Source: Nocardia arthritidis (GTDB lineage: Bacteria > Actinomycetota > Actinomycetes > Mycobacteriales > Mycobacteriaceae). Taken from it: a stretch of DNA of 64,000 nucleotides. The stretch is from assembly GCF_011801145.1 (NCBI RefSeq), contig NZ_CP046172.1:1612001-1676000 (forward strand). The letters are read 5' to 3'. Positions 51,685-59,809 of the stretch are shown here, piece by piece (position 1 is the first letter of the stretch; each line of letters starts with the position of its first letter). The notes under the pieces were generated by a model. The model did not search any database. It worked only from the letters and a program-made list of their open reading frames with translations, and was not told the origin of the DNA. A program made the position numbers and the translations under genes.

Positions 51685-53082
51685 ATGCGCCCCAACACTT
51701 CTCAGGCGCCGTCAACGGCTCTCGTGCTCACCGCGCTGGCGGCCGGCTTCGGCATGGCCTCGCTCGACGTCAGCGTGGTGAACCTGGCGGGCCCGCGCAT
51801 CGAGGCCGATCTCGGCGCCTCGCTCACCCAGCTCACCTGGATCATCGACGGCTACGTGCTGACCTTCTCCTCGCTGCTGCTGCTCGCGGGCGGGTTGGCG
51901 AATCGGTTCGGTATCCGCCGGATCTATCTGATCGGGTTGGTGCTGTTCATCCTCGCCTCGGCCTGGTGTGCCGGGGCGCGGGATCCTGGCATGCTCATCG
52001 CCGCCCGGATGACGCAGGGTGTCGCGGCGGCGATGTTCATGCCGAGCTCGATGGCCTTGCTGGTCAACATGTTTCCCGATCCGGTCCGGCGCGCGAAACT
52101 GCTCGGGATCTGGTCGGCGATGATCGCAACCACGCTGGCGCTGGGACCGTCCCTCGGCGGATTCCTGGTGAACTGGTTCGGCTGGCCGAGCATCTTCCTG
52201 GTGAATCTGCCGATCGGGTTGATGGGGCTGGTGCTCACCGTCCGCCACATTCCGCCGATGCCGCCGAAGGATGTCGTTATCCCGTTCCGCGGCAATGTGC
52301 TCAGCATCGTGATCCTGTCGGCGCTGTGCTTCGTGTTGATCGAGGGCGTGCACCTGGGCTGGACCGCACCGCCCATCCTGGCCGGGCTCGCGGTGGCGAT
52401 CTCGGGTGGTATCGCGTTGGTGATGAACGAACGTCGTTGCGCGACAGGCGTGATGCCGTGGGAGATGTTCCGGATACCGGAGTTCGGCGGCGCCAATACG
52501 ATCGGCTTCCTGTTCAACTTCGCCCAGTTCGGTTCGTATTTCGTGCTGTCGATCTATTTCCAGCAGGTCTGCGGCATGAGCCCGGTGGCCGCCGGATTGG
52601 CGCTGCTGCCGATGACCTTCGCCATCCCGTTCGCGAACATCTTCTACGCGTGGATCTCTCGCCGGGTGCCGGACGGCAAACTGCTGACGATCTGCCTCAC
52701 CACCGCGACCCTGGGGACAGCCGGGCTCGCGCTGGTCTCGACCCCGGCGGCCGCATATCTGCTGGTGGCCGTCTTCGGCTGCCTGGCGAATCTGGGTTCG
52801 GGTGTCGTGTCACCGGCGATGACCGCGACACTGTTCAACGCGGCGGGCGTCGATCGCTCGGCGGCGGCGGGCGCGGCGCTGAACACCAACCGGCAGATCG
52901 GCACGCTGGTCGGCATCGCAAGCACCGGAACGCTTTTGGGACTTGGCTTCGGTACGGCCACCGATGTGCGCATCGCGTTCGCCGTAATGACCGTCGTCTA
53001 CCTGGCCGCCATCGCGGCCGCCTACCTCCGCGTGCTGACCCCCCGCCGCACGCCGGTTCGTCCGGCGGCATTGGCTCGGTGA
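51685..53082 (+). CDS. MFS transporter, DHA2-type (14 TM) exporter
   Basis: A 465-residue major-facilitator protein. LVLTALAAGFGMASLDVSVVNLAGPRIEADLGASLTQLTWIIDGYVLTFSSLLLLAGGLANRFG is the DHA2 drug:H+ antiporter start (motif D1 and A), followed by GVAAAMFMPSSMALLVNMFP and LGPSLGGFLVNWFGWPSIFLVNLPIG (motif C). 12 bp after the cupin_8 gene, so it is the likely exporter or self-resistance pump of the cluster product and the last clear cluster gene. ATG 51685 has no strong ribosome site. Confidence 0.9.
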   Translation: MRPNTSQAPSTALVLTALAAGFGMASLDVSVVNLAGPRIEADLGASLTQLTWIIDGYVLTFSSLLLLAGGLANRFGIRRIYLIGLVLFILASAWCAGARDPGMLIAARMTQGVAAAMFMPSSMALLVNMFPDPVRRAKLLGIWSAMIATTLALGPSLGGFLVNWFGWPSIFLVNLPIGLMGLVLTVRHIPPMPPKDVVIPFRGNVLSIVILSALCFVLIEGVHLGWTAPPILAGLAVAISGGIALVMNERRCATGVMPWEMFRIPEFGGANTIGFLFNFAQFGSYFVLSIYFQQVCGMSPVAAGLALLPMTFAIPFANIFYAWISRRVPDGKLLTICLTTATLGTAGLALVSTPAAAYLLVAVFGCLANLGSGVVSPAMTATLFNAAGVDRSAAAGAALNTNRQIGTLVGIASTGTLLGLGFGTATDVRIAFAVMTVVYLAAIAAAYLRVLTPRRTPVRPAALAR

Positions 53083-53109
53083 CGGTTCGTGTGGGGCAGA
53101 CTGAGCGGT

Positions 53110-53595
53110 GTGGCCACACCGACCATCCGCCCCGCGACACTGTCCGACGAGCCCGCGCTGGCTCGAATCAATTGGCGCACTTGGTCGCCGATCAGCGAGA
53201 TAACGCCGCGCCCGGTCCCCGAGACCCCGTTCTTCGGTGAATCCACCCGGCCCGAGCAGTGCCTCATCGCCGAATTCGACGGGCAGTCCGTCGGATATGT
53301 GCGCCTGGTTCAGCCCATACCGGTCGCCAGCGTCGCGCATGTCCGGCAGATCCAGGGGCTGGCGGTCGAAACGCATGTCCGCGGTCGCGGGATCGGCGGC
53401 GCGCTGCTCGAAGCGGCGGTAGCCGAAACTCGACGCCAGGGCGCGAACCGGCTGACCCTGCGCGTACTCGCTACCAACACCAACGCGCGCCGACTGTATG
53501 AGCGAATGGGCTTCGTCGTCGAAGGCGTGCTGCGCGGTGAGTTCCACATCGACGGTGCGTATGTCGACGACATCCTGATGGCGCGTGGCGTCTGA
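53110..53595 (+). CDS. GNAT-family N-acetyltransferase
   Basis: A ~161-residue GNAT: TIRPATLSDEPALARINWRTW, the acetyl-CoA motif IQGLAVETHVRGRGIGGALLEAAVAETRRQGANRLTLRVLATNTNARRLYERMGFVVEGVLRGEF. All core elements are present (RGRGIG). Starts may be GTG 53089 or 53110; the latter (MATPTIRPAT) is like the family. Its stop abuts the stop of the convergent MFS gene, and it is 28 bp after the cluster exporter, so it could be a tail gene of the cluster, but no specific role is seen. Confidence 0.85.
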   Translation: MATPTIRPATLSDEPALARINWRTWSPISEITPRPVPETPFFGESTRPEQCLIAEFDGQSVGYVRLVQPIPVASVAHVRQIQGLAVETHVRGRGIGGALLEAAVAETRRQGANRLTLRVLATNTNARRLYERMGFVVEGVLRGEFHIDGAYVDDILMARGV

Positions 53596-55173
53596 TCAAT
53601 CCGAATGCTGTTGCACCAAGCCGTTTTTCGCATGGCGTGCCGTTTCGAGCGCGGTGAACGCCGCCGCGGCGAGGATCAGTATCGCCGAAACCAGCAGGGC
53701 CACATCGAGTCCGTGATGGAATGCGGACTTCCCGGTCGCGATTATCTCGGAGACCTTCGAGAGGTATTTCAGATACGGGGCGAGGTCGGCGCCCTTGGGT
53801 ATGCGGCCGCGTTCGGCGGCATCAATCGCGTTGAGCTGCAAGGTGGGTGGCAGTCCCAACTCGGTCATTCGCGCCTTCAGATCGGAGGTGAGGAACGAGT
53901 TCACCAGCGCGCCCAGCACGGCGACACCGACGGCCGATCCGACCTGACGCATCGTATTGGTCACCGCGGCGGCCATACCGGAATGAGCCGCGGGCACTCC
54001 GGACAGCACCGCCGAGGTCAACGGCACGACGGCGATGCCGAATCCGAATCCGGCCACGGCCATCGCGGCGGCCAGCGATAGATCGTGCGGTGGTGCGGCC
54101 AGGGTGTGGCGCGTAAGCAAGATCCCACCCGCGCCGACCACACATCCGGCGATCATGGGAATCGGTGCGCCGCGCCGGGCCACCCAGACTCCCGCCGCCA
54201 GCGATCCCGCGATGATCGCGACGGCCATCGGCGCGAAGACCGTCGCCGTGTGCGCGGCCGAATACGCTTGCATCACTTGCAGATACGCCGTGGTGAAGAA
54301 GAAGATCGAGAAGACGCCGAAATAGACGGCGAAGGCGACGACCAACGCACTGCGCACCGTCGGCAGGCGCAGGTACCGGAAGTCCAGCATGGGCGCGGGG
54401 GCCCGCGTTTCGACGGCGACGAATCCGGCGCCCGCGACAGCGCCGAGGGCATACAGCGCGATCACCGAAGGCTCGGTGAAGCCGCGATCTCCGCCCTCGG
54501 TCGTCGCGTAGATCACCGAACCGAGAAACGTTGCGCCGAGCAGGAATCCGGCCCAGTCGACCGGCCCCGAGCGCGGGTCGGCGCTTTCCGGGATCGACCA
54601 CAGCGCCGCGGCCAGCGCCACCACCCCGATCACCAGGTTGAACCAGAAGATCGAACGCCATCCGTACGTGTGCACCAGCGCTCCGCCCAACACCGGTCCG
54701 GCGGCCAGCGCTAGTCCGGATACCGCCGCCCAGACGCCGAGCGCCCGGGCGCGCGCCCGCTCCTCGGGAAAGATATGCCGCAGCACCGAAAGCGTGCCCG
54801 GCTCCGACGCGGCCGCACCGACGCCCATGATCGCGCGCCCGGCGACCAGCACCGGAACACTGGCCGCGAGCGCCGCGACCACCGATCCGGCACAGAAGAT
54901 CACCAATCCGGCGGCCATCACCCGCTTGCGTCCCCAATGGTCACCGAGCGACCCGCCCGCCAACATGAGACCGGCGAAAACCACGGTGTATGCGTTGACC
55001 ACCCACTGCAGCAGTGTCACGTTCGTACCCAGGTCATGCCGGATATCACCGAGCGCGACGCTGACGACCGTTGTGTCGAGGAAAGTGACGAACAGTACGG
55101 CGGTAACCGCCGCCAGTGCGACGCCCGGCCGTGCCGCCGTGCTCGATGCATTGCCGATCGACCTCACCGGCAC
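53596..55173 (-). CDS. MFS transporter, DHA2 (EmrB/QacA) drug exporter
   Basis: A 525-residue 14-TM exporter: LAAVTAVLFVTFLDTTVVSVALGDIRHDLG (motif D1), WVVNAYTVVFAGLMLAGGSLGDHWGRKRVM (motif A), GVWAAVSGLALAAGPVLGGALVHTYGWRSIFWFNLVIG (motif C). GTG start at 55173. It is divergent from a broken PadR-type gene only a few tens of bases away; in such pairs the PadR/TetR protein normally represses the pump, so this pump may have lost its local regulator. Not the same as the exporter at 51685. Confidence 0.9.
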   Translation of the reverse strand: MPVRSIGNASSTAARPGVALAAVTAVLFVTFLDTTVVSVALGDIRHDLGTNVTLLQWVVNAYTVVFAGLMLAGGSLGDHWGRKRVMAAGLVIFCAGSVVAALAASVPVLVAGRAIMGVGAAASEPGTLSVLRHIFPEERARARALGVWAAVSGLALAAGPVLGGALVHTYGWRSIFWFNLVIGVVALAAALWSIPESADPRSGPVDWAGFLLGATFLGSVIYATTEGGDRGFTEPSVIALYALGAVAGAGFVAVETRAPAPMLDFRYLRLPTVRSALVVAFAVYFGVFSIFFFTTAYLQVMQAYSAAHTATVFAPMAVAIIAGSLAAGVWVARRGAPIPMIAGCVVGAGGILLTRHTLAAPPHDLSLAAAMAVAGFGFGIAVVPLTSAVLSGVPAAHSGMAAAVTNTMRQVGSAVGVAVLGALVNSFLTSDLKARMTELGLPPTLQLNAIDAAERGRIPKGADLAPYLKYLSKVSEIIATGKSAFHHGLDVALLVSAILILAAAAFTALETARHAKNGLVQQHSD

Positions 55174-55235
55174 AGGCTAATCGCGAGCGCCACGGCCGCC
55201 AGCGGTCCATCAACTTCCCGGCGTGGCGGGGGATT

Positions 55236-55811
55236 CGGCAGCGTGGGAAAGAGACGTCGGTACGGCTGAATTTCGGGGCGCTGTACGCGGTGGTCGAGTC
55301 GCTGGAACGGGAAGAGCTCATCAAGGCCACCGGTACCGAGCAGGACGGCAATCGGCCGACCCGGACGGTGTATGACATCACCGAAGCCGGTGTCGACGAG
55401 CTGCGGGACTGGTTGCGGGCATGGGTGGGCGACCCGGAGAAAGAGTATCCCCGGTTCCTGGCCGCGCTCTCGTTCCTGCCGGTCCTCCCGCCCGAGGAAG
55501 CGGTTGAACTGCTTCGTCGTCGAATCACTCTGCTGGACAAGAGAATCGTGGATGCTTGAGCCGAGATCGACGGCTCTGGATGGCTTCCGGAACTGCTCCT
55601 GGTCGAATCACGTTTCGCGCTGGGGCTTTTGGAGTTCGAACGAGACTTCGTCACCGATCTGGCAAAACGCATCGAATCCGGCGATCTCACCGGTCTTCAG
55701 GGCTGGCGGCAGATGCACGAGTTGATCGCGCGGTTCCCCGGTGGCCGAGTCCCACCCGACGAGGGTGAGAAGTTCCTGAAGAAATGGGGGATGCCGACAC
55801 CGCCGAACTGA
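55236..55811 (+). pseudogene. PadR-family regulator, truncated and with in-frame stop
   Basis: The frame reads IRQRGKETSVRLNFGALYAVVESLEREEL and DGNRPTRTVYDITEAGVDEL (PadR winged helix, second half), EEAVELLRRRITLLDKRIVDA, then TGA at 55557-55559. It continues in the same frame with LLLVESRFALGLLEFERDFVTDLAKRIESGDL to the normal-looking end KKWGMPTPPN at 55811. The first ~30 residues with the start of the HTH are missing, replaced by sequence running from the divergent MFS gene. So there are two lesions: 5' deletion and a nonsense codon. The regulator is almost surely inactive. Confidence 0.8.
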
Positions 55812-55832
55812 TTACGAGCCGATCCCGGCACG

Positions 55833-56433
55833 CGCCGCCGCAAACCCGATGTCCATGCGCTCGACGGAATCGGCTTCGGCATCCCCGTCGGCAGCGTCTT
55901 CGGTCTGCTCGGGCCGAACGGGGCCGGAAAGTCCACTCTTACGAGAATCTGCACCACGCTTTCGCGGGCGAGTTCCGGCAGCGCCCGGGTGGCCGGGTAC
56001 GGCGTGAACGATCGGGCTTCGGACGTACGTCGATGCGTGGGATACGTCTCGCAAGGATCCGGCGCCGATCCCCGGCTGACGCCGCGGGAGAATCTCGTCA
56101 TGGCTGCCCGGCTCCGCGGATTGTCCCGGCAGTCGGCGCACGCGCGTGCCGGAGCACTGCTGAACCAGTTCCAGCTCGACGAAGCGCGAGATCGTAAGGT
56201 GGCCAAGCTGTCCGGTGGTATGCGCCGCAAGCTCGACGTCGCCATCGGACTGGTGCACTGCCCTACGGCATGTCGAGGTGAACGGACCGTCCGGGCGGAT
56301 GGTGGCCCGAGCCGACGACCCCTCGGCAATCGTCGGCCAGGTGATTTCGGCATTCGATTCCGCCGGAATCGCATTCGGCGCGGTATCGGTGGCGCGGCCG
56401 TCGCTCGATGATGTGTACCTGCACCTTCCTGGT
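55833..56433 (+). pseudogene. ABC transporter ATPase (DrrA-like), internally deleted
   Basis: From 55833 the frame gives VHALDGIGFGIPVGSVFGLLGPNGAGKSTLTRI (Walker A), YVSQGSGADPRLTPRENLVMAARLRGLS (Q loop) and KVAKLSGGMRRKLDVAIGLVHCP (signature), but no start codon. At ~56270 the frame is lost where the Walker B/D-loop part should follow. About 35 bp on, another frame resumes with GQVISAFDSAGIAFGAVSVARPSLDDVYLHLPG, the C-terminus of DrrA-type ATPases. So Walker B, the catalytic Glu and the H-loop are deleted. The pattern is that of daunorubicin-resistance-type exporters next to a PadR regulator. Confidence 0.82.
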
Positions 56434-57022
56434 ACCGGGCATCGTCATGATGCTCGTGCTGTACTCCGGGGTGTGGGCGGGAACCGGTTGTATCGAGGAC
56501 ATCGACAACGGAGTGATGAATCAGGTTCTGATCGCACCCATTTCGCGTGGCGCTGTTGTCGCGGGGCAACTGGGCATGCAGTTGGTGATCGGTCTGATCC
56601 AGTCGATGATGGTGCTCGGCATCGGATATCTCGGCGGTGCCCGCTATTCGGGCGGTCTCCGTGGCATCGCGTTGGCGCTCACGGCCTCCGCCCTGCTTGC
56701 CGCGATATTCTGCGCGGGCTCGATCGCACTCGCGCTCACCACTCGCAGCCAGATCGCCCTGATCGGGTTGTCGCAGACCATCGTGCTACCGGCGACTTTT
56801 CTCTCGTCGGCCATGATGGCGCCCGCGCTCGTGCCCGGCTGGGTCCGGAGTATCGCTGCCTACAACCCGGTCTCGTGGGCCGTCGATATCGGTCGCTCCG
56901 GTCTCGCTGACAGCACGGACTGGGACTTCGTCGCCTGGCACCTGCTGTTCTTGGCCGGATTCGCCGCCCTCGCGTTCTGGTGGTCGGTCGCGGCCTTCCG
57001 CAACTATCAACGAACCCTCTGA
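56420..57022 (+). pseudogene. ABC-2 type permease (DrrB-like), 5' truncated
   Basis: The ~200-residue frame begins abruptly in TFLVPGIVMMLVLYSGVWAG where full permeases (~250 residues) would already have ~50 residues including the first membrane segment. The rest is well preserved: YLGGARYSGGLRGIALALTASALLAAIF, IVLPATFLSSAMMAPALVPGWVRSIAAYNPVSWAVDIGR and the C-terminal segment AWHLLFLAGFAALAFWWSVAAFRNYQ. It abuts the damaged ATPase at the same point where both lost sequence. Thus the whole exporter is a remnant. Confidence 0.75.
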
Positions 57023-57092
57023 CACCGCGAGGCCGGTGCCGTCTGCCGGTGGCCGAGATGGCCATCGGCAGTGCGCCATCGGCGTGAATACC

Positions 57093-57380
57093 TCAAGCCG
57101 CGTTGGAGGTGCAGATGGTGTCCAGGATGAACGACGGCTTCACGACTGTGCAGCTGAGGTAGGTCTTGGTCGGGTTCAGAAGTTTGCGGCACGCCTCGAG
57201 GGCCGCCTGATCCGCGCCGCCCTGGTCCGGGTAGTCGAATGCTTCCCCCACACTGCCGCCGAGAGGGTCGACGGCGATCGCGCCGTACAGATCGCCGGAC
57301 GCGCGCGCGGTCCCGGCCCCGAGAAGTGCCGCGACCGCCGCAACCACCACGGTCAGCCCGGACCTTCCCGATATCACCAT
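57093..57380 (-). CDS. Short DUF4189-like secreted protein (reduced paralogue)
   Basis: A 95-residue protein with signal peptide (LTVVVAAVAALLGAGTARA) and DLYGAIAVDPLGG, VGEAFDYPDQGGADQAALEAC, then directly VVKPSFILDTICTSN. Compared with the 159-residue paralogue at 41953, the ~60-residue middle with its two Cys is missing, yet the frame and both ends are intact. It could be a working short form or a decaying copy. The upstream ~70 bp also resemble those of the paralogue, so duplication included the promoter region. Confidence 0.68.
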   Translation of the reverse strand: MVISGRSGLTVVVAAVAALLGAGTARASGDLYGAIAVDPLGGSVGEAFDYPDQGGADQAALEACRKLLNPTKTYLSCTVVKPSFILDTICTSNAA

Positions 57381-57523
57381 GTAATCAACCCCCGAGGTCG
57401 AACAACAACAACCGGCAGATCATCGCGGTGATCGTGCCCGCTGTCCAGCCCGGACCCTTCCAACCGATTAGTTCGCGGCCCGACGGAAGTCCACCCATGT
57501 ATCACCACTCAGGAGGAATCTCG

Positions 57524-57967
57524 ATGCGCAGCAAGGCAATGGAGCAGTTGGACGTCCTGATCGGATCGTGGCGGGCGACAATGCGGAACGCATGGTTCCT
57601 GGACCCGCCCGACCAAGAAATACCGGGCTCGGCCACGGTCGAATGGCTCGGCGACTCGTTCGTGATCTTTCGCTGGACAATCACTGGTGACGTCGGAAAG
57701 GCCACGAACGAAATGGTTCTGGTCCTCGGCCGCAGCGACCCCCGCGACGCCTACACGGCCCTCTACCACGACGAACGAGGCGTCTGCCGCGTCTTCACCA
57801 TGACATTCGACGCCACGCACTGGACCATGACCCGCGAGGACCCCGACATGTTCCAGCGCTTCATCGCGGACATCGGCCCCGGCCGAATCGAAGGCCGCTG
57901 GGAGGCCTCCACCGACGAAGGTTCAACCTGGCGCAAGGATTTCGACCTCATCTTCGACCGGCTCTAG
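57524..57967 (+). CDS. DUF1579/lipocalin-like small protein
   Basis: A 147-residue soluble protein: MEQLDVLIGSWRATMRNAWFLDPPDQEIPGSATVEWLGDSFVIFRWTITGD, YHDERGVCRVFTMTFDATHWTMTREDPDMFQRF and RIEGRWEASTDEGSTWRKDFDLIFDRL. The G-S-W start, W-LGDSFVI and the final W.kDFDl..dr pattern are those of DUF1579-like beta-barrel proteins, presumably binding a small ligand. AGGAGGAA 5 nt before ATG 57524 fixes the start. Its end overlaps the convergent glycosyltransferase remnant by 4 bp. Confidence 0.83.
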   Translation: MRSKAMEQLDVLIGSWRATMRNAWFLDPPDQEIPGSATVEWLGDSFVIFRWTITGDVGKATNEMVLVLGRSDPRDAYTALYHDERGVCRVFTMTFDATHWTMTREDPDMFQRFIADIGPGRIEGRWEASTDEGSTWRKDFDLIFDRL

Positions 57968-58736
57968 CCGATGGCCGATCCAATGCCCCGAGCTGTTTTG
58001 ATTTCGAGCAGCGCATTCGCGCGTTCATCGATGAGGCTCATACGAGCGCGCCATTCATCGGCCTGACTGTGTTCGGCTTTGGCGGTTTCTTGTCCGGGCC
58101 ACTTCCGGTAGAGCAAACCCACTTCACTATCGAAGAATCCGGTTGTCAACAAGCTTGCGGCAATAAGCATTCCGGTATCGTCGGAGCCGGGTACGCCCAT
58201 CCATCCGCCGAGAGCCACCACCAGGCTGCGCCGAATGCATATCGTCGTCGGATGAACCGGCAGACGATAGTTGTGCGCGCGCCAATGATCGAGTACGACA
58301 CCGGGAACCAACTTGCCATGCGGCGGATCGTCGTCGAATCCGACAGTTGTCCCGTCTGGCAACAGGTCGAGCAGTCGCGACGTCGTCCACGCGACATCGT
58401 CGTGCCGTGTCGTGAGATTCGCAATATCCCGAATGAGAACCCGGGCATCAGAATATCGTCGGCGTCAAGGTTCTTGACAAGCTCGCCACGCGAATTCGCG
58501 AGCGCCAGATTTCGCGTAAGCGCAACACCCCCGCGGCGACCGGTATGGAAGAAAATCCGATCATCGATTCCGCACAGAATATCTCTAGCTACTCCGCTGT
58601 CACCATCTTCTTGAATTACCCACTCCAACGACCAACCGCGCGGAAGTTCCTGCGACAGAACAGATTCGCATGCCTGCTTCAGGTGGTCCGGATCCGGATT
58701 ATAGACAGGTGTGATGATCGAAATCAGGCGTTCCAC
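57964..58736 (-). pseudogene. GT2 glycosyltransferase with frameshift
   Basis: From GTG 58736 (GGAG 5 nt upstream) the frame gives ERLISIITPVYNPDPDHLKQACESVLSQELP and TRNLALANSRGELVKNLDADDILMPG (GT-A nucleotide-binding and DxD region). It loses frame near 58440-58450 and continues one frame over as VAWTTSRLLDLLPDGTTV, PVHPTTICIRRSLVVALGGWMGVPGSDDTG and VGLLYRKWPGQETAKAEHSQADEWR to the stop at 57964. The intact paralogue at 61888 aligns across the break (VGWTTCQVLDLHADGST, PVHPGTLCVRRKLL), so a one-base indel has broken this copy unless it is a sequencing error. Confidence 0.82.
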
Positions 58737-58746
58737 ATGAGCTCCG

Positions 58747-58857
58747 TCAGCCGAGTTTCGTCGTGAATACAAGTCGATTGCGATCGCCTGGCCACGACTC
58801 TCCGGACTCGAAGCGTTCGCGAAGCTGTTTGCCGATGTGCTCGTACTCCGCTGGCAT
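58747..58857 (-). pseudogene. N-terminal remnant of a GntR regulator
   Basis: A 36-codon frame, MPAEYEHIGKQLRERFESGE followed by SWPGDRNRLVFTTKLG, with GAGGAG just upstream. The first ~25 residues match the start of GntR winged helices of the KorSA type (compare WEDIATDLRARIAAREWAPG of the regulator at 62640). The HTH and ligand domain are gone. It lies directly upstream of the frameshifted glycosyltransferase in the same order as the intact pair at 61888-63410. It could instead be a true small peptide gene. Confidence 0.5.
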
Positions 58858-59411
58858 CACTCCTCATTCCACCGCCTCGCCGCCATCCTAGGTCCTCCAC
58901 AGACCCTCTTGATCTTGCACCGTTACGTGCCCGGCACGGTGCTACGGCTGTGCAGAAGCTGACACGAAACCACCTGGACGACTTGGCATCCGCCGAAGCT
59001 CAATAGGACATCTCGACTAGGTGCTTGAGCGAAAAAGTTTGTCGCACAATGCTTCTCGACCGGCAAACTCCCGGAAAGCCTCGACACCGACCGCGACAGG
59101 CACCCGTGGCTTCTCGTCGTGTGATCTGCGACGCATCAACTCAAGTGGATCACGTTGGAGCGTAATCGATTTCACCCGCAAGCCGACCGCCGTACACATC
59201 GGTCGCGCGTCGGCGATCGACAAGGCCATAGAGGACAACCCGAAAACCAAGGCAACAATCCGCACCCAACCGATGGATGCCACGTCAGCCGAGAAGCCGA
59301 GCGTCCAGCATGATCCTCATCACACAAACCCCCGAAAGAGCATCACCCGCAACCACTCCGCCAACCCCAACAAACCCACAAAAACGCAACCAACCAACAA
59401 AGAGGGGTCCG
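58858..59411. other. Gene-poor border region, possible small exported protein frame
   Basis: No firm gene. A minus-strand frame at 59017-59283 (88 codons, GTG start) reads MASIGWVRIVALVFGLSSMALSIADA then VPVAVGVEAFREFAGREALCDKLF; it could be a small exported protein but has no ribosome site and unusual codon choice, so I leave it uncalled. From ~59340 to 59400 the plus strand is strikingly A/C-rich. Together with lower GC, this looks like the worn edge of mobile DNA. Confidence 0.4.
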
Positions 59412-59520
59412 GGGGCGAAGCCCCGCCGGGCGGGGTGTGGGGGCTCCGCCCCCACAAGATACGAGTGAAACGAGAAAAGCCCATGCTCTCCATGAGCATG
59501 GGCCACCTACGAGTGAAACG
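59412..59520. repeat. Cluster of hairpins and a 12-bp direct repeat beside the tRNA fragment
   Basis: Three stem-loops follow one another: GGGGC-GAA-GCCCC (59412-59424), GTGGGGGC-TCC-GCCCCCAC (59437-59455) and GCCCATGCTC-TCCAT-GAGCATGGGC (59479-59503). The last is framed by the direct repeat ACGAGTGAAACG at 59461-59472 and 59509-59520, the second copy directly touching the tRNA-Arg fragment. The array could terminate transcription of the tRNA and/or be part of the recombination region. Confidence 0.6.
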
Positions 59521-59568
59521 TGCCCTCGGCAGGATTCGAACCTGCGGCCTTCTGCTCCGGAGGCAGAT
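59521..59568 (-). other. 3' part of tRNA-Arg (CCG): probable attachment site of an integrative element
   Basis: On the minus strand the sequence has anticodon stem TCTGC/GCAGA with loop CTCCGGA (anticodon CCG), T arm GCAGG-TTCGAAT-CCTGC, acceptor 3' strand CGAGGGC and discriminator A (59521). The 5' acceptor strand and D arm are absent: the sequence beyond 59568 does not fold as a tRNA. A 3'-only tRNA copy is the usual mark left by a site-specific integrase of AICEs and phages at one end of the inserted element. Confidence 0.75.
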
Positions 59569-59809
59569 ACGGGCAGTCCGGCGGGGTATTTGTCGTATTG
59601 CCCGTGTCCGGTTCATCCAGGCTTTGGTACGCCGAAGTCCGGCCTCGTCCGTGGCACTTGTGACATCGTGGTGACACTCTGCGCGCGCTCAGCTTGGGAA
59701 TCAGGGATTGATTACCTAACCAGCGCTTACCCAGGTCGGCGAGTGGCGGAGGATGCCGCAATTACCGCTGTTGGCTTGGGTATCTGGCACGTCTGTGGCA
59801 CGAGGATTG

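Noticed and set aside
59017..59283. 88-codon minus-strand frame with a hydrophobic N-terminus
   Set aside because: No ribosome site, no match to a family I know, and located in worn border DNA.
59521..59600. Complete tRNA-Arg gene
   Set aside because: The D arm and 5' acceptor strand cannot be found beyond the anticodon stem, so only the 3' part is present.
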